A stretch of DNA of 64,000 nucleotides, from NCBI GenBank assembly GCA_016748015.1, contig JAAOMT010000638.1, positions 1 to 64,000 of the forward strand. Reading direction: 5' to 3'. The position numbers and the translations under genes were made by a program. The DNA is from Geosiphon pyriformis (taxonomy: Eukaryota; Glomeromycota; Glomeromycetes; Archaeosporales; Geosiphonaceae). The notes under the pieces are model-generated. The model was not told where the DNA came from and made no database searches. It saw nothing but the letters and a program-made list of their open reading frames with translations. Positions 1 to 11,400 of this stretch are shown here, one piece after another. How positions within the stretch are numbered: the stretch's first letter is position 1; each line of letters starts with the position of its first letter.

Positions 1-72
1 ATGTTTCATAATTGAAAAAATCAATAAATATAGCCTCAATTGCAAAAGGAAAAAACAAAGATTTGAACTTAC

Positions 73-1870
73 ATTGGAAGTTTGAAAGTGTATGAATGAA
101 GTTACTATAGCCAGGAAGATGATAAAACCCCCAAAGTATATGAATTCTGCCTTATGGTTTTTCCATAACGAAGCTAAAAAATAAAATAAAATTAACTCAA
201 TTAAAAGTCAAATAATCACTTATTATGAAAAGTAATTTAATTGGGATGAAAAGAATTTTTTTTCATTGAAATTTCGAATGCTACATCTCAAAGAAAACGT
301 ACTTATTCCTGATTCCACCGTCAAATCTACAGTGATCATTGCCCATGTTTTGGGCTCATTTCCTGACTGTGCGAATACAAAAGCGGAATTATTTGGAAGT
401 AATCCAGCTGCCAAATTTTCTTCATGTAATATAGGCCCATTATAATTCCAGGTGTTGGTAAAAATTCCATTTTTTGAATAAATCTGTCCGATTATGTTTT
501 TAGTTCCCTTTGCAAATCCAGCAAAAAATATTGAGCCAGAGGATAGGGTCTTTACTAATTTCACATCTATATCATTCCTGAAATTCACCGGTCCAGCATC
601 ATGTACTTCGCCGTTAGACTTGAACGAGGTTTGGATATAGGAAGATAGGGTCGAATTTGACTCAATGATAACAGATAGAATGCATTTAAATCCGCTGTTG
701 TCGCTCAATATTTCACAACTCTTTGGATGCATGTCGTACACCGGTGTTTTCAAATCATACACGGAAATACCACTATTTGATACATTGTAAGCAGTAGAGT
801 TGAGGAAGTATGCTTTTGACTGCCACTGTGATAATAATTGATTTTCTGTTGAATTAGCCGCATTATCGATTGTAGGATTTGTGCCAGTTACCAAGAATCC
901 GTATCTTGAATATTTATGAAAATTAAAGAACTTGGATAAGAAAATCGCTTCACAAAATTCTGGAAAGATATTTATATATACTAACCCTCCATCAGGAGTG
1001 GGAAAAATTTCAAAATCAGTATGATCCAATGATACAGATATGTTAGAGGTCGAGATCTGTTGAAAACTGTTGTTCCTGTAATAATAATTGAGTTTTTTTT
1101 AGAAAGGTTTGAAAAATTTAATGTAAAATTTGTCAAAACAAATGAAGACCTACGATAAACTAAATTGTACCCAGCTAAGTAAGTTCGAATTGTCATAATA
1201 ATTTGCGAAAATAAAGTCATCCCCTGATATCATATTTGCCACAGCGGCTCCCTTTTTAATTTTTCCAGTATCATTAGTTGTTAAATTACCAAATTGTATT
1301 TCACTGTGAAAGTTCAAAAAATCTTGATCATTAAGCGTAACTGAAATTTAATTAAAAGCAATAAAATAAAATAAATTACTTTATAATTTTTTCATTCCAG
1401 TCTACGACTAGCCCACTCCGCTGATAAACATTCTTTAATTGACCATTTAATTCAGTTTCTTGAAACTTTGTGAAAAAGGTCAAAAAAATGAACCCTTTGC
1501 TCAGTGGATATATCTCGATTAAATCTTTGCAGAAATTGATACTCGTTATTGATGGGTATTTGAAGTCAATTTTTTGCACTGTTGAATTCAAGTGAACCAA
1601 ACGCAATCGAATTTTATCGTCAACGCATCTATCTGTCGTGCTATGATTGGTGGTCGTAAAGTTTTCTGCAGGAGGAGAAGTGAATTTTACTAAACGTAAT
1701 AATACGTCACCACTCATGTATGACTTTGCACTCCATAAAGTTAAGTCTTTTTCTTCTTCAGTATATAGAATATTAGTTTGTGGGACTGCGTTGCTTATAT
1801 TTGGGAAAATTATTGACAATAATATTAAAAGAATATATGTTATCGATTTAGAAGATAGTGATTTTCTCAT
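73..1870 (-). CDS. Secreted / type I membrane protein, 3' part beyond the window (partial)
   Basis: Not recognised by name. My four-exon model is 1380-1870, 1154-1303, 303-1075 and 73-173, with GT/AG introns that agree in phase at each junction. Exon 4 ends at a GTAAGT donor at 67-72, so the gene should continue past base 1. The N-terminus is a clear signal peptide: basic MRKS start, then a Leu/Ile core ending near SNA. About 450 residues of extracellular-type sequence follow, with roughly a dozen N-x-S/T sequons. Exon 4 encodes a hydrophobic run (IYFGGFIIFLAIVTSF) that reads as a membrane segment. The expected topology is an outer domain, one membrane span and a short cytoplasmic tail. From memory the LPNNS...V.A segment resembles large secreted proteins expanded in arbuscular mycorrhizal fungi, but this is unconfirmed. 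A TATA-like run lies about 50 bp upstream. Confidence 0.72.
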
Positions 1871-1918
1871 TTTTCTCTTAAAAGTATAGAAACGTTTTCA
1901 AGAATTTATTCTACAAAT

Positions 1919-1931
1919 GATATATATATAA
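1919..1931 (-). promoter_or_regulatory. TATA-like box of the membrane-protein gene
   Basis: An alternating TA run (TATATATAT on either strand) lies about 50-60 bp upstream of the ATG at 1870. In such AT-rich DNA chance is a real alternative; position is the main support. Confidence 0.3.
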
Positions 1932-2962
1932 TTTTTTATCAAGGTAAGAAGACTGGATCATAGATTGTCAAACAAAGCAAAGACTAATGCATCAAAGGTT
2001 TTTTTTTGTAACTGTTTGTATATTTAGCAAAAGGGTACCCAATTGTCAACAATAAAATATTTCTGGCTTTCAATGAAAAATTTATGGAAACAAATCGCAA
2101 ATATTTTTAAAATTGAATGGTTGGTCTTTTACAGATAGAGAATGAAAAGACCCAAATGTTGTAAAGGCCGAAAGTTGTTTGGAGGACCGTCATTTTTTGA
2201 TTTGGTTTTTATACTTTGCGTACACAAAACCAAATGAAAAATTTCCGAAAGTATGAAACTATAACTAGGTGAACCGATTCTCCTTAATAGATAAATCATT
2301 TCTAAAGTGAAAAAATGGATAAGCGTTTGTGTATTCATAGTTAAACTTGATATAATATTTTTAACACCTCTAATTTTAGTAACAAAAACTATAAATTGAT
2401 TTCCCGTTTCTGACAAATATTTCGCATGGTGCTACAGACCAATCTGTGTCCTACGATTTGGGGGATCAAATTCGCCAAGAGCTGAGTTCTTTATATCCTT
2501 TTAAATAATTAAAAAATTTGGATTGTTAAAATATTATTTGTGAAAGACTTTTACAGAAAGTTGCAAATATGATCAATCTTTAAAATAATTTCAATTTATT
2601 ATTTTGTATTATAAAGTACAAGAGAATTTGAATGTATTATTTAATGGTTACAAACAACTAACTGTTTAAACCTGGATAATTTTTATTATTATAGATAAAG
2701 ATTAATGGTGATGAATATAAGTTCAATTGATTTTTGTGTAGCCTAAACAAACATACCAGTAGCTCTCAAGTAAAACAGTCATAATTTTGATAGTTGCTTG
2801 ACCATTATCTGTCAAAAAAAGAGAAAATCTATACACCCTATTGTGATTTAATAAATTATATATTTGATTTGGATGTTAATATACATTTTATTTGTAACTG
2901 AAGGAATTTCTTAATGCGAAAACAGAAATAAAATTTAAAGAAATTTTTTATGAAACCAAAAT
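1932..2962. other. Intergenic, no gene seen
   Basis: AT-rich spacer between two minus-strand genes. A 95-codon minus-strand open frame at 2129-2416 has no recognisable domain, no signal peptide and no good upstream context, so I do not call it. No RNA gene or repeat was found. Confidence 0.5.
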
Positions 2963-4481
2963 TCATTCGTCTTTTAACAAATTTGGATTCATTTTAGCGC
3001 AGTTTCCATAAATAACACCAAGATAAGGTCCCATATTAGGGTCGATTTTACTTTGAATTTCAGAGTCAATAGTTCCAAGATTACATTCCTAAAAAGAAAA
3101 TGTAAAATAATAATAGTTAAAACTAGAATCCATGATCATAGGGGAATGAGATTTAAATTTTTTTATAATTTAATAAAATCTTTCGTCATAAGAAATAAAT
3201 TGATGTGGGATAAAGTTAAAATAGAATTGACAATTAATTTTTTTAAAACTTAAAGAAGAAAAAAGTTTTTTACCGGATTTTCATCAATTTTACTATCTTT
3301 TCCTATGAGACAAATATGTAACCATTCCAAATTTGAAGAATATTCTGGGCAATCACAATCAGATTTTCCTAACCAATATTCTGGTTCATGGTGGAGGAAT
3401 AAACCTTTCGGCATAGCAGCTCTTGTTATCCAATCATTCGAATGAGTCACCCGAAAAACATTTTTTTTCATATATATTTTGTTAACTAATTTTGCAAATT
3501 GAACATTTCCGATTCGAGGTGTACCAAATGTCACAATGGCTAATGAAAAAATATTTGAAGGAGGAATTTCTGGAATTTTTTGATGGATTATGATGTAGTA
3601 TATATGCAATGCCACTAAAACTGCATAGGCTGGGGGAATAAAAAAATATTGCTTTAGTTAAATATTATTAAAATTAATAGTTTAAATTTTAAAGAAAGAA
3701 ATTTTACCTCCTCCAATACCGTGTCCAACAAAAACAATTGAAAAACGTTCATCTTTAAATTTCTTTATAACTCTTTTTAACTTATTCATGAAGAACGGTA
3801 TCATTTTTTGAACGTGTTGAAGCCAAATCGAATCAACCAACGTATTTTCAAGTGTAAGTTTATCCCAATCTAATGAAGCCAGAGAAACTGCTCTATTTTG
3901 CCATTGATTTTTGCTAAGTATCGGTCCTCGAAAATAAGCAATTATTTCTCGGTCATCAAATAAGCTTCCCCTAAGATCCGCTTTATAAAAGGAATTTTGA
4001 TGTTTAAAATAAAATATTATTTATATTTGCTTGTTTCAAAAATTTTAAATGCAAATAAAAATTACCATAAACATTTTTTTCTTCAACTACCCTTCCAATT
4101 TCATTGTGTGAAATACAATAAGGTATATTTGCATATATAGCCATTTTCCTTATAAATAACATTTGCTTATGATTTCTCACCAGTTGCTTTTTCGTATCTT
4201 GAATTAATATTGGTTTTGAAAATAATTTTTCACCCCGTGTTCTTTTAAAAAAGTTTGATTGTTTGAATTTTCGACTCTTTACTTGTAATGGGTGGAACAA
4301 TGAAAAGGTGAAGTAAAATATTTATTCAAAATTTGTCTATAAACTTCAACTGATGACAAAAATTCAATTTAAACATTTCTAAACCTGATATAATCCCCCA
4401 TTTTAAGTTTAAAGAGACTTGATAAATGCAAATCGTTATAAAAATAAATAGAAAAACAATAAAATTTTTAATATTCCTCAT
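2963..4481 (-). CDS. Class 3 lipase-like alpha/beta hydrolase with Gly at the nucleophile position
   Basis: Five exons in my model: 4385-4481, 4066-4281, 3708-3980, 3274-3629 and 2963-3088. All phases agree and give about 355 residues. An N-terminal hydrophobic segment (residues 5-22) suggests secretion or membrane anchoring. Lipase 3 landmarks appear in order: YKADLRG-like start and REIIAYFRGP (about 105-130), nucleophile elbow VGHGIGG (189-195), VTFGTPRIGN (228-237), SNDW (Asp261) and EWLH (His300). In the family (Rhizomucor miehei lipase type) the elbow is GHSxG and the Ser attacks triacylglycerol esters. Here the codon is GGT (Gly192), so ordinary lipase activity is doubtful. Introns 1 and 2 end in AAG. 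The exon 1/2 junction is the weakest part of the model. A broken paralogue lies at 46.7-48.05 kb. Confidence 0.8.
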
Positions 4482-7079
4482 TTCGTTGCTAAAAATTATG
4501 GATTATATTTTCATTTATAGGGGTATTTTTATTTTTTTTTACCTCCCTTAACTCCTCAAAGGTTCGAAATAAATTTCATTCTCAAAGTGTAAAACATTGC
4601 AAAAAGCACCTATCTAATTGATAAACGATAGGAAAAAGTAAAGATCAAATCTTAAAACAAAATAAAACATTGTTGGAATACGATTGACCTTTTCGTCGAT
4701 ATGAAACCCTAGTACATAATACTGCTAGATAGTTATAACCTAAGGAAAAATAACGTTTCGACCAATTAATTGTAACTAATTTTATTCCAAAATCTTTGAA
4801 GTTTTATTCTAGTGAGTTTTTTTATTATTTGCTTTGAGCTCTGAAATATCTGTAATTTCTATTTGCAATTCGCATCACTTCTCGACTAAAATATTTATCA
4901 CGAAACTGTTTGCATGATGAATTGTGCAAAATAATTTCTTGGAGTCAATCTAGAAATATATTAAAGCTTTTGAATATACACTTTTTCAATCTGAAATTTT
5001 TTCAGGGAAATTACTAGTTCTTAAATAATTTTTATTAGCTTGTTGAGTATAATTCTTTTTTAAGCTTTAAAAGACTTTGAATAGAGAAAAAAAGCTAATA
5101 AAAAATAAATTATTGCTCATTCTCACCAAAAAGCATATTTTATTACAAGAAACCTCAGTTTCTCCAGCAAAAATGTGGTAAAATCTTTGTTAATTGTTAC
5201 AGAAAACTATCGGAAACCTATTGAAGCAGCCCAAAGGTTGGCCTCCTCTTCTTGACATTTCATTCCCAGAGCGTAATCGTCATAAAAAACTGGTCAATTG
5301 GCTATAAAAAAAAATCCCTATGTTTATGAGGAATTAATCTTTTATTTTATCATTAATTTATTAATAGATTAGCTATTATTCTCATATTTCCTGTTTTGTT
5401 AATAGAAATATTCACTACCACTAATCAACAAAGTTTCTTCATAAAGGGCAAGTTCAAATTAAAATTGTATTTTTTAGATTTTAATAATTCTGGATAGTGG
5501 TATATTTTTTAAATTCTCCATTGGTTTTTAAATTTTTACAATTTTTACGTTATATTTTTTGTATTTAACTATAGGATAATGAAAATTTTCACAAATAATT
5601 TTCTATTTTTTATTCAATTTGTAACTATCACCTTCATTTAATTACATGTTCATGTATTAACCTTTCAGTTGAAACGCACCCCCCACTGAGATCTTAAAAA
5701 TGGAAATATTTGTCAAGATGAACTATTTACAAATAAGTTATTTATAACTATAAGCCAAGATTCTTCAAATTCTTTTAAAAGATTTCTGATTTTATTTCTT
5801 TTGAAAATCTTTAAAAAATTTAAATTTTAAAAGGCTTATTGGTTGGTTTCGTTCAGCATACTTATTTATTGTGTACTAAAAGTTTACTTTAAGAGAAGTT
5901 TCATTGAATGTTTAGTGGTTTTTTAATTTTTAAGCTTCACGGCAACCAATAACCAAATAATGAGCACATATAAAAAATAAGTAACTCGAAGATTACATTA
6001 ATCAAAATTTGGATAAAAATGAGTAATCAAATTTTTCACAGCCAAATTAAAAATAAAATTTTAATTTTAATTTTATCTCAGTCTTTAATTAAGAATACCC
6101 TTTAGTGAAAACCTGCCTAAATTAATAGTTTAAAGGAACTTTGACTTGAAATACCAAAAATTTTAGTATTAAACTTAAAATGCTGAGAAGATTTAGATTA
6201 TAATATAATTTATATTTTTTATTGTATAATCTTTTTTATTATTTAAAATTTTTTTATTAGTTGGTAGAATAAAATTTTATATTAAATAAAAGAGCTTTTT
6301 TTTGAAATAATATCTTTTATTTAATGCTAAAAATGCTATTAGTTTCTTATTGTCTAAATAAATTTCTAAACTTGATTCAAAAATTGTAAGTTAAATATAA
6401 CCCTTTACAATCATTATAGTCTTTGAAAAGAAAATTATCTTGGAATAAAATTCCTCCAGTTACTCCGAAGATCATGACAAAGCAACGTTTTGATGTCGTC
6501 TGAGATTTTTCGCAAAAGATTTTCATGCTAAACCTACAAACTTATTCTCTAGATTTCAGAATCTTCATCTAAATGACCTACTTTTTATAAAAAAGCAAGT
6601 ATAGTACAACAAGATTAAGAGATCTTGAATAATTGGAATATATAATATCGCATCAGATCTTAAGGTGGCTTATTGTTTAGTATTTTAATGAATGTGATCT
6701 CAAAGTTTAAGAAAAGATAAAACTTTTAATTTAATACTTATTTAAATGTTAATTTCACAATAAAATGAAAAATAGCAAAATATTTAGGCAATTATTTCTT
6801 GGATTTGAAATTAAAACTCTCGATAAATAAATCAATTTATTTCAACTCTAAAGAGGAAATAGGTTGATAAACTTAAAATATTGGCATAAGAAAAATATTG
6901 TACACTAAAAAATTAGATAGATAATTAAATTTTTTATATATTAACTAGCCATCTAATTTTTGTAGTAAATGAATATTGAATATCAGCTCCCATAATTTAA
7001 ATTTTAAATTTTTTTTTGGGAATTTAACGCGTCATATTTGGGAAATTGTAAAATTTTAAAATTGAAAGCTTATTATTTT
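4482..7079. other. Intergenic, AT-rich, no gene seen
   Basis: About 2.6 kb of AT-rich sequence with frequent homopolymers, no open frame worth calling and no recognised repeat family. It ends at the Tc1-like relic. A short imperfect inverted repeat around 6918-6960 (ATTAGATAGATAATT facing CATCTAATTTTT) could be a decayed transposon end. Confidence 0.45.
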
Positions 7080-7080
7080 C

Positions 7081-7640
7081 ATTTCGTCACATATAATGGG
7101 TCTTGCTAAGAAACTTACTCGTATGCAACAAAATTTGGTCATAATAATACTGAGATTGCAAAAACTGTAGTGTGTCATCGTACAAATTTTATGTGAGTTT
7201 TACAGCTCATGAACTAGAAGATCTTCTGGAACGTGAATATGCCCACCACCTATTTTTGACATCCGAAATTAAAGATTGGGCAAACTTTTCTTTTTAATTG
7301 AGTCCCCATTATTCCACTTATAGGCTTAATTACTGAAAAATTATATCAAAATTTACTTGTCACTCATGCAATTCCTAATCTCAAAACATTTATCCACTAG
7401 ACTAAGCAAAATTTTATTTTCCAAGAGGACAATGTACCTGTTTACAAAGCAATAATTGCAATAAATTTCTTACTTTCTCAAAATGTTGAAGTAGCACTTC
7501 CAGGATGCCTCAAGTATTCATGAACTTGAGAAGGAATGGAATCACGATTTGGGCCGATCAATGTCCAAATCGAATTCAACCAACCAGTAAACGCTGCTGC
7601 TTTACTAAATATTAAATGCCTTCTTATATATCAATAAATT
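7081..7640 (+). mobile_element. Tc1/mariner transposase relic
   Basis: Conceptual translation in shifting frames gives Tc1/mariner landmarks in order. A start MGLAKKLTRMQQ is followed by a helix-turn-helix-like KFGHNNTEIAKTV.CHRT. Next comes FQEDNVPVYKA, matching the family's second catalytic Asp block, then a NVEVALPG segment where the family has its last catalytic block, then EWNHDLGRSM. Several stops and frameshifts interrupt it, so it is not functional. I could not define terminal inverted repeats or a TA target duplication, so the ends are approximate. It sits between the lipase gene and the KNH-like gene. Confidence 0.65.
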
Positions 7641-7779
7641 TTTTATTGTACCAATTTAAAAAATCTAACATATATAATTAAGATAAATATAAAAACTTTA
7701 AAATATGTTTCTTTATTAAAGGAAACATTATGTATTTCTTTTTCTATGAGTCAATAACTTTAATGCTTTCAAACAAGTT

Positions 7780-8303
7780 TTATACCAAACATCCATTAAA
7801 AGCAGAGTTAAAATTGTCAAAAATTCCAGTAAAAATTACTGAATTTTTCACACAAGTATTTCCATCTAATGTTTTGGTAGTAACTGCTAAATAATAACTC
7901 CCACTAAGAGATTGTGGTCCTAGATTCAGAACGAAAAATGGGGTTGAGTTTTGTTGAGCCGTATCTATATCGCCGTTCCATTGTCTTTGAACGAAATTAC
8001 CACCGCTATCTAACAAATCAATTTTAGTGACCTTTGAGACCGAGCTGGGGCCTCGTTCAAAAGATACTTGGTAGCATTGACCTTTTAGGAAAGATTTACA
8101 TTTTTAAATATTTGAAAATTAATTAATTAATTAATTAATAAAATTGGTTTACCATTTGTGAATGTAGAACCTTCTGTCATTGGCGAAGTTAACCGAAATC
8201 CATTGCATGAAGGATTTTCTTGTCTTTTATCGAGAGGCATTGCAAAAATACTTTGGCTTAAAAATGCCAGTAGAATTACAAGAATAAATAGATTAGACTG
8301 CAT
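7780..8303 (-). CDS. Small secreted Kre9/KNH-like protein
   Basis: Two exons (8153-8303, 7780-8081) join in phase 1 and encode about 150 residues. The signal peptide is strong (MQSNLFILVILLAFLSQSIFA) and is followed by MPLDKR, a KR dibasic site of Kex2 type. I chose the ATG at 8303 over one ten codons upstream because it puts the signal peptide at the N-terminus. The mature part begins GFRLTSPMTEGSTFTNGQCY, the pattern seen at the start of Ser/Thr-rich cell-wall proteins of the Kre9/KNH1 N-terminal family. A β-sandwich-like segment follows, and the protein ends FNGCLV. It lacks a long Ser/Thr tail and a GPI signal, so it is probably freely secreted. Its role in cell wall or host interface is inference. 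The intron carries an AATT repeat and ends in AAAAG, the only AG available before the coding block. Confidence 0.78.
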
Positions 8304-8440
8304 TTTCACACACTTATCAAAAGTATGTTGCATGCTGAAATTAAATCTTCAGGATGAAAGGAAAGATAATAGTTTTGACTCAAAAATATTCTTGAAAGTT
8401 AATTTACCAAAAAAAGTATGATTAATTTACCAGATTCTTT

Positions 8441-8449
8441 CCTTTTATA
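8441..8449 (-). promoter_or_regulatory. TATA box of the KNH-like gene
   Basis: TATAAAAGG on the minus strand, about 140 bp upstream of the ATG at 8303. The match is good and its GG ending is less likely by chance in this background than a plain AT run. Confidence 0.4.
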
Positions 8450-11400
8450 TGAGTTCGGAATTATACCATCATTGTAAATTCTTTTAATTGAGAGATTAAA
8501 TTTAGTTATTTTGAAACATATATTATAACGATTAAATTAAAAAGTTTCAATGAAACAACGAAATTAATTGTATTATAAAATATTCAGGAACAATCTTTAG
8601 TTTTGAATCCACGTTGTTATACAGGATGTAAGTTAGCTGTTGATTTGTAAAACCATGCGAAAATTATTGAAAGTCAGGATTTCTTTTTCCGATTTTTTCA
8701 TGATTATGTTTGCCAATATGCGTGTATATCTTAGTAGTGAACCAGAAGAAAGAATTCAAGACAGACTGGAAAAAGTTCATAAATATTATCCCATATCTTG
8801 GAAATCCAATTATCATTTTCCCTTGGATATTTTTAACAGATTATTTTGATGACACAATTTATTTATTTGACCATCAAATTACTTTATTTAGCTCATTACG
8901 TTTTGAAAATCCTCCTTTTTCTTGAAAAATTTTTAAAAGATGAAAAGAAAAGTTATCGCCTCTTTTTCTTGAGAATTAAGTTTTAACGATTAAGCAATGG
9001 ATCTGATAAACAACTTTATTTTTTTATAAAGACTGATTGTTTGACTTCCTTCTTCGTCCCGAATGGGATTCCTTGTTTGCATGATTTACACATGGCCAAA
9101 ATAGTTTTTGCTTGGTTATTTTATATATATAAAATATATATTTCTTTATTTGGTGAGGATTGAATTTCTTTTGCCCCTGATTCTTGATACCGTTGATAAT
9201 AAAGACTAAAACACAGCCATGAATCTTGTAATTGACAACTCTCACACACTTTATCTTTCGCCAACAAGGAGATATAGCTAGAAGGGGAGAATATTTGAGC
9301 ACATTTAATTTTCTCTTTTAGTAGTTTACCTTGTTGTCATTGATATTAGGATTTGGAGTCAGTTGTAAAACCTTTCGCAATCATCATTTTTTTTGGCATT
9401 TTTTTTTTTGAAGACAAAAGTTTCAAAGATTATATTATTTTAGCTTTACTATTTAACTATCTAATATTATTGTATGCACAATCACTTTACAACTCTTGAA
9501 CATTGTGAAACATAATGCTAGTAAAATTACTCAAATTTTTTAAGGTGAATCGTAAACCAATTTAAAATACAAGATTTACTATCTTGAAAAAAGGATTCAA
9601 TAATTATAATCTTAGAATTCAAAAAAAGGTTTCAGGCTTCGCATGTACCCAAACAAATTCGATTGGACATTGGTAAAAATTGATCGATGAAAGCCTTAGA
9701 AACTATAGTTTTATATGTAGATACATATAAAATTAAAGGTATTCGGAATTGGAAATACTCAAATGAGGATCCATAAATTTTTTACTTTGAAACCAACCCT
9801 TCCTTTTAAATTTGACTTGAATTGGTATCTATAAAAAAGCATCTTTTGATGACGTTCAAACTGGATAAGGTTTTCTAATCATTCATCTTACATTTTACGC
9901 TTTCTTCCTTCTTCCTTTCTCATTCCTCATTTTTAATATATATAATCCCAATTTTTATCCAAAAAAAGTAAAACCGCTGATGATAACCCGGAAATTTTTT
10001 AATCAAGTGAACTATTTATATATTTTATCAGGATCTATGTAAACTCTATCAATCTAGTTGGAATTTGATAAGAACAACATTGCTCAAGTAGTTTTGGAAT
10101 GATTGAGGTTAATAATTTATTCTCTAATTTTATTTGCAATGGTTCTCCTGAACCAAGTCAATCTAAAGAGAAACCTGATAGGCAAAATTATGATTTTCTT
10201 GTTGAAACGAAAATATAATAATAGGTTTATCGGGCGCAAAATTAATCTCTATTTTGTTTGTTCAAATACCGTCGATAGACGAATAAAACTGACCAGCTTT
10301 CCCTGAAAGGTTTCAAGGTGTCTGAAAATTCTGAATGAAATAAGAAGTAGGTAAAACTTGAATGTGGGGTTGATACCATATTATTAAATTTAGAGTGTAA
10401 GATAGAAAGAGCCCAAACTAATTCTTAGAAATCTGGAAAAGTAGTATAATAATAAAAATAAAAAGTGAATCACGTGTACAATTTCGAAAGCTTTGGAAAT
10501 CTTGCTGGAACACAGACATATTTGTGCTCGAAAACCTGCCAAACTAAAATTTCTCATAAAGTAAATGACTTTAGGGAACTTTTGTCGAAATTATTTGAAC
10601 TTACAAAGATTCAAAGGCCAAAATTAAAGATGCAAGTATATTTAAAAATTCCCTTATTGAATTCGATTCATTCTTTTTAACCTATTTAAAAAGTCTAACC
10701 TAAAAGTTATAGTCAGGAAATAATTTGAAAAGGTTTGCTAAATTACTTTGAAGTTTTCGCTAAACATTCAAATCATCTTTAAAGGTTGCTATCTGTCATA
10801 CTATCATGAATAAGGAGCAATTTTTTTATCGAGATAGAATTTAACATGTTGAGAAATAGAATATGAGATTTTTTCCTATTAAATGTTCATCCTTTGTCGG
10901 ATTGATAAAATATGATATTTCATGAAACTTTTCAATTTTTCAATCGAGGAAGCATATAAGATAAAAAATCAACAATTTCTGATAACTTTGAAGCTTATTG
11001 GAAAGTAAAATATTATCTTGAAGCTACAGTACTTTGGAAAACTCCTCTTGTATGGTGCAAATTTTACATTCGAGTTGTTAACAAAAGATTGCTTTATTTG
11101 TAGCACGAATTTCTTGAAGAGAGTCAAATTTTCTAATCCATATGTTTGTTGTTTTTTAATTTAAATTTCAAAAATTGAATTTTAGAATAGTTAAACTTTG
11201 AAAATTAATGATTAAATTTTTAATAATACATTATTAGTTTAAAGAATTTAATTTTTTTAAAAAAATAATTAATTATATTCGGTATTTATTTTAATAATTT
11301 TTTGGCAACATTATTTTTTAGATATTTAATTGTGAAAAAAATATGATAAAAACAATTTTTTTGTTATTATCAGTTATAGAGCTTTTTTCCAAAAAAAAAC

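Noticed and set aside
2129-2416. 95-codon minus-strand frame
   Set aside because: No domain, no promoter or splice context, and it starts in a non-conserved region between two genes.
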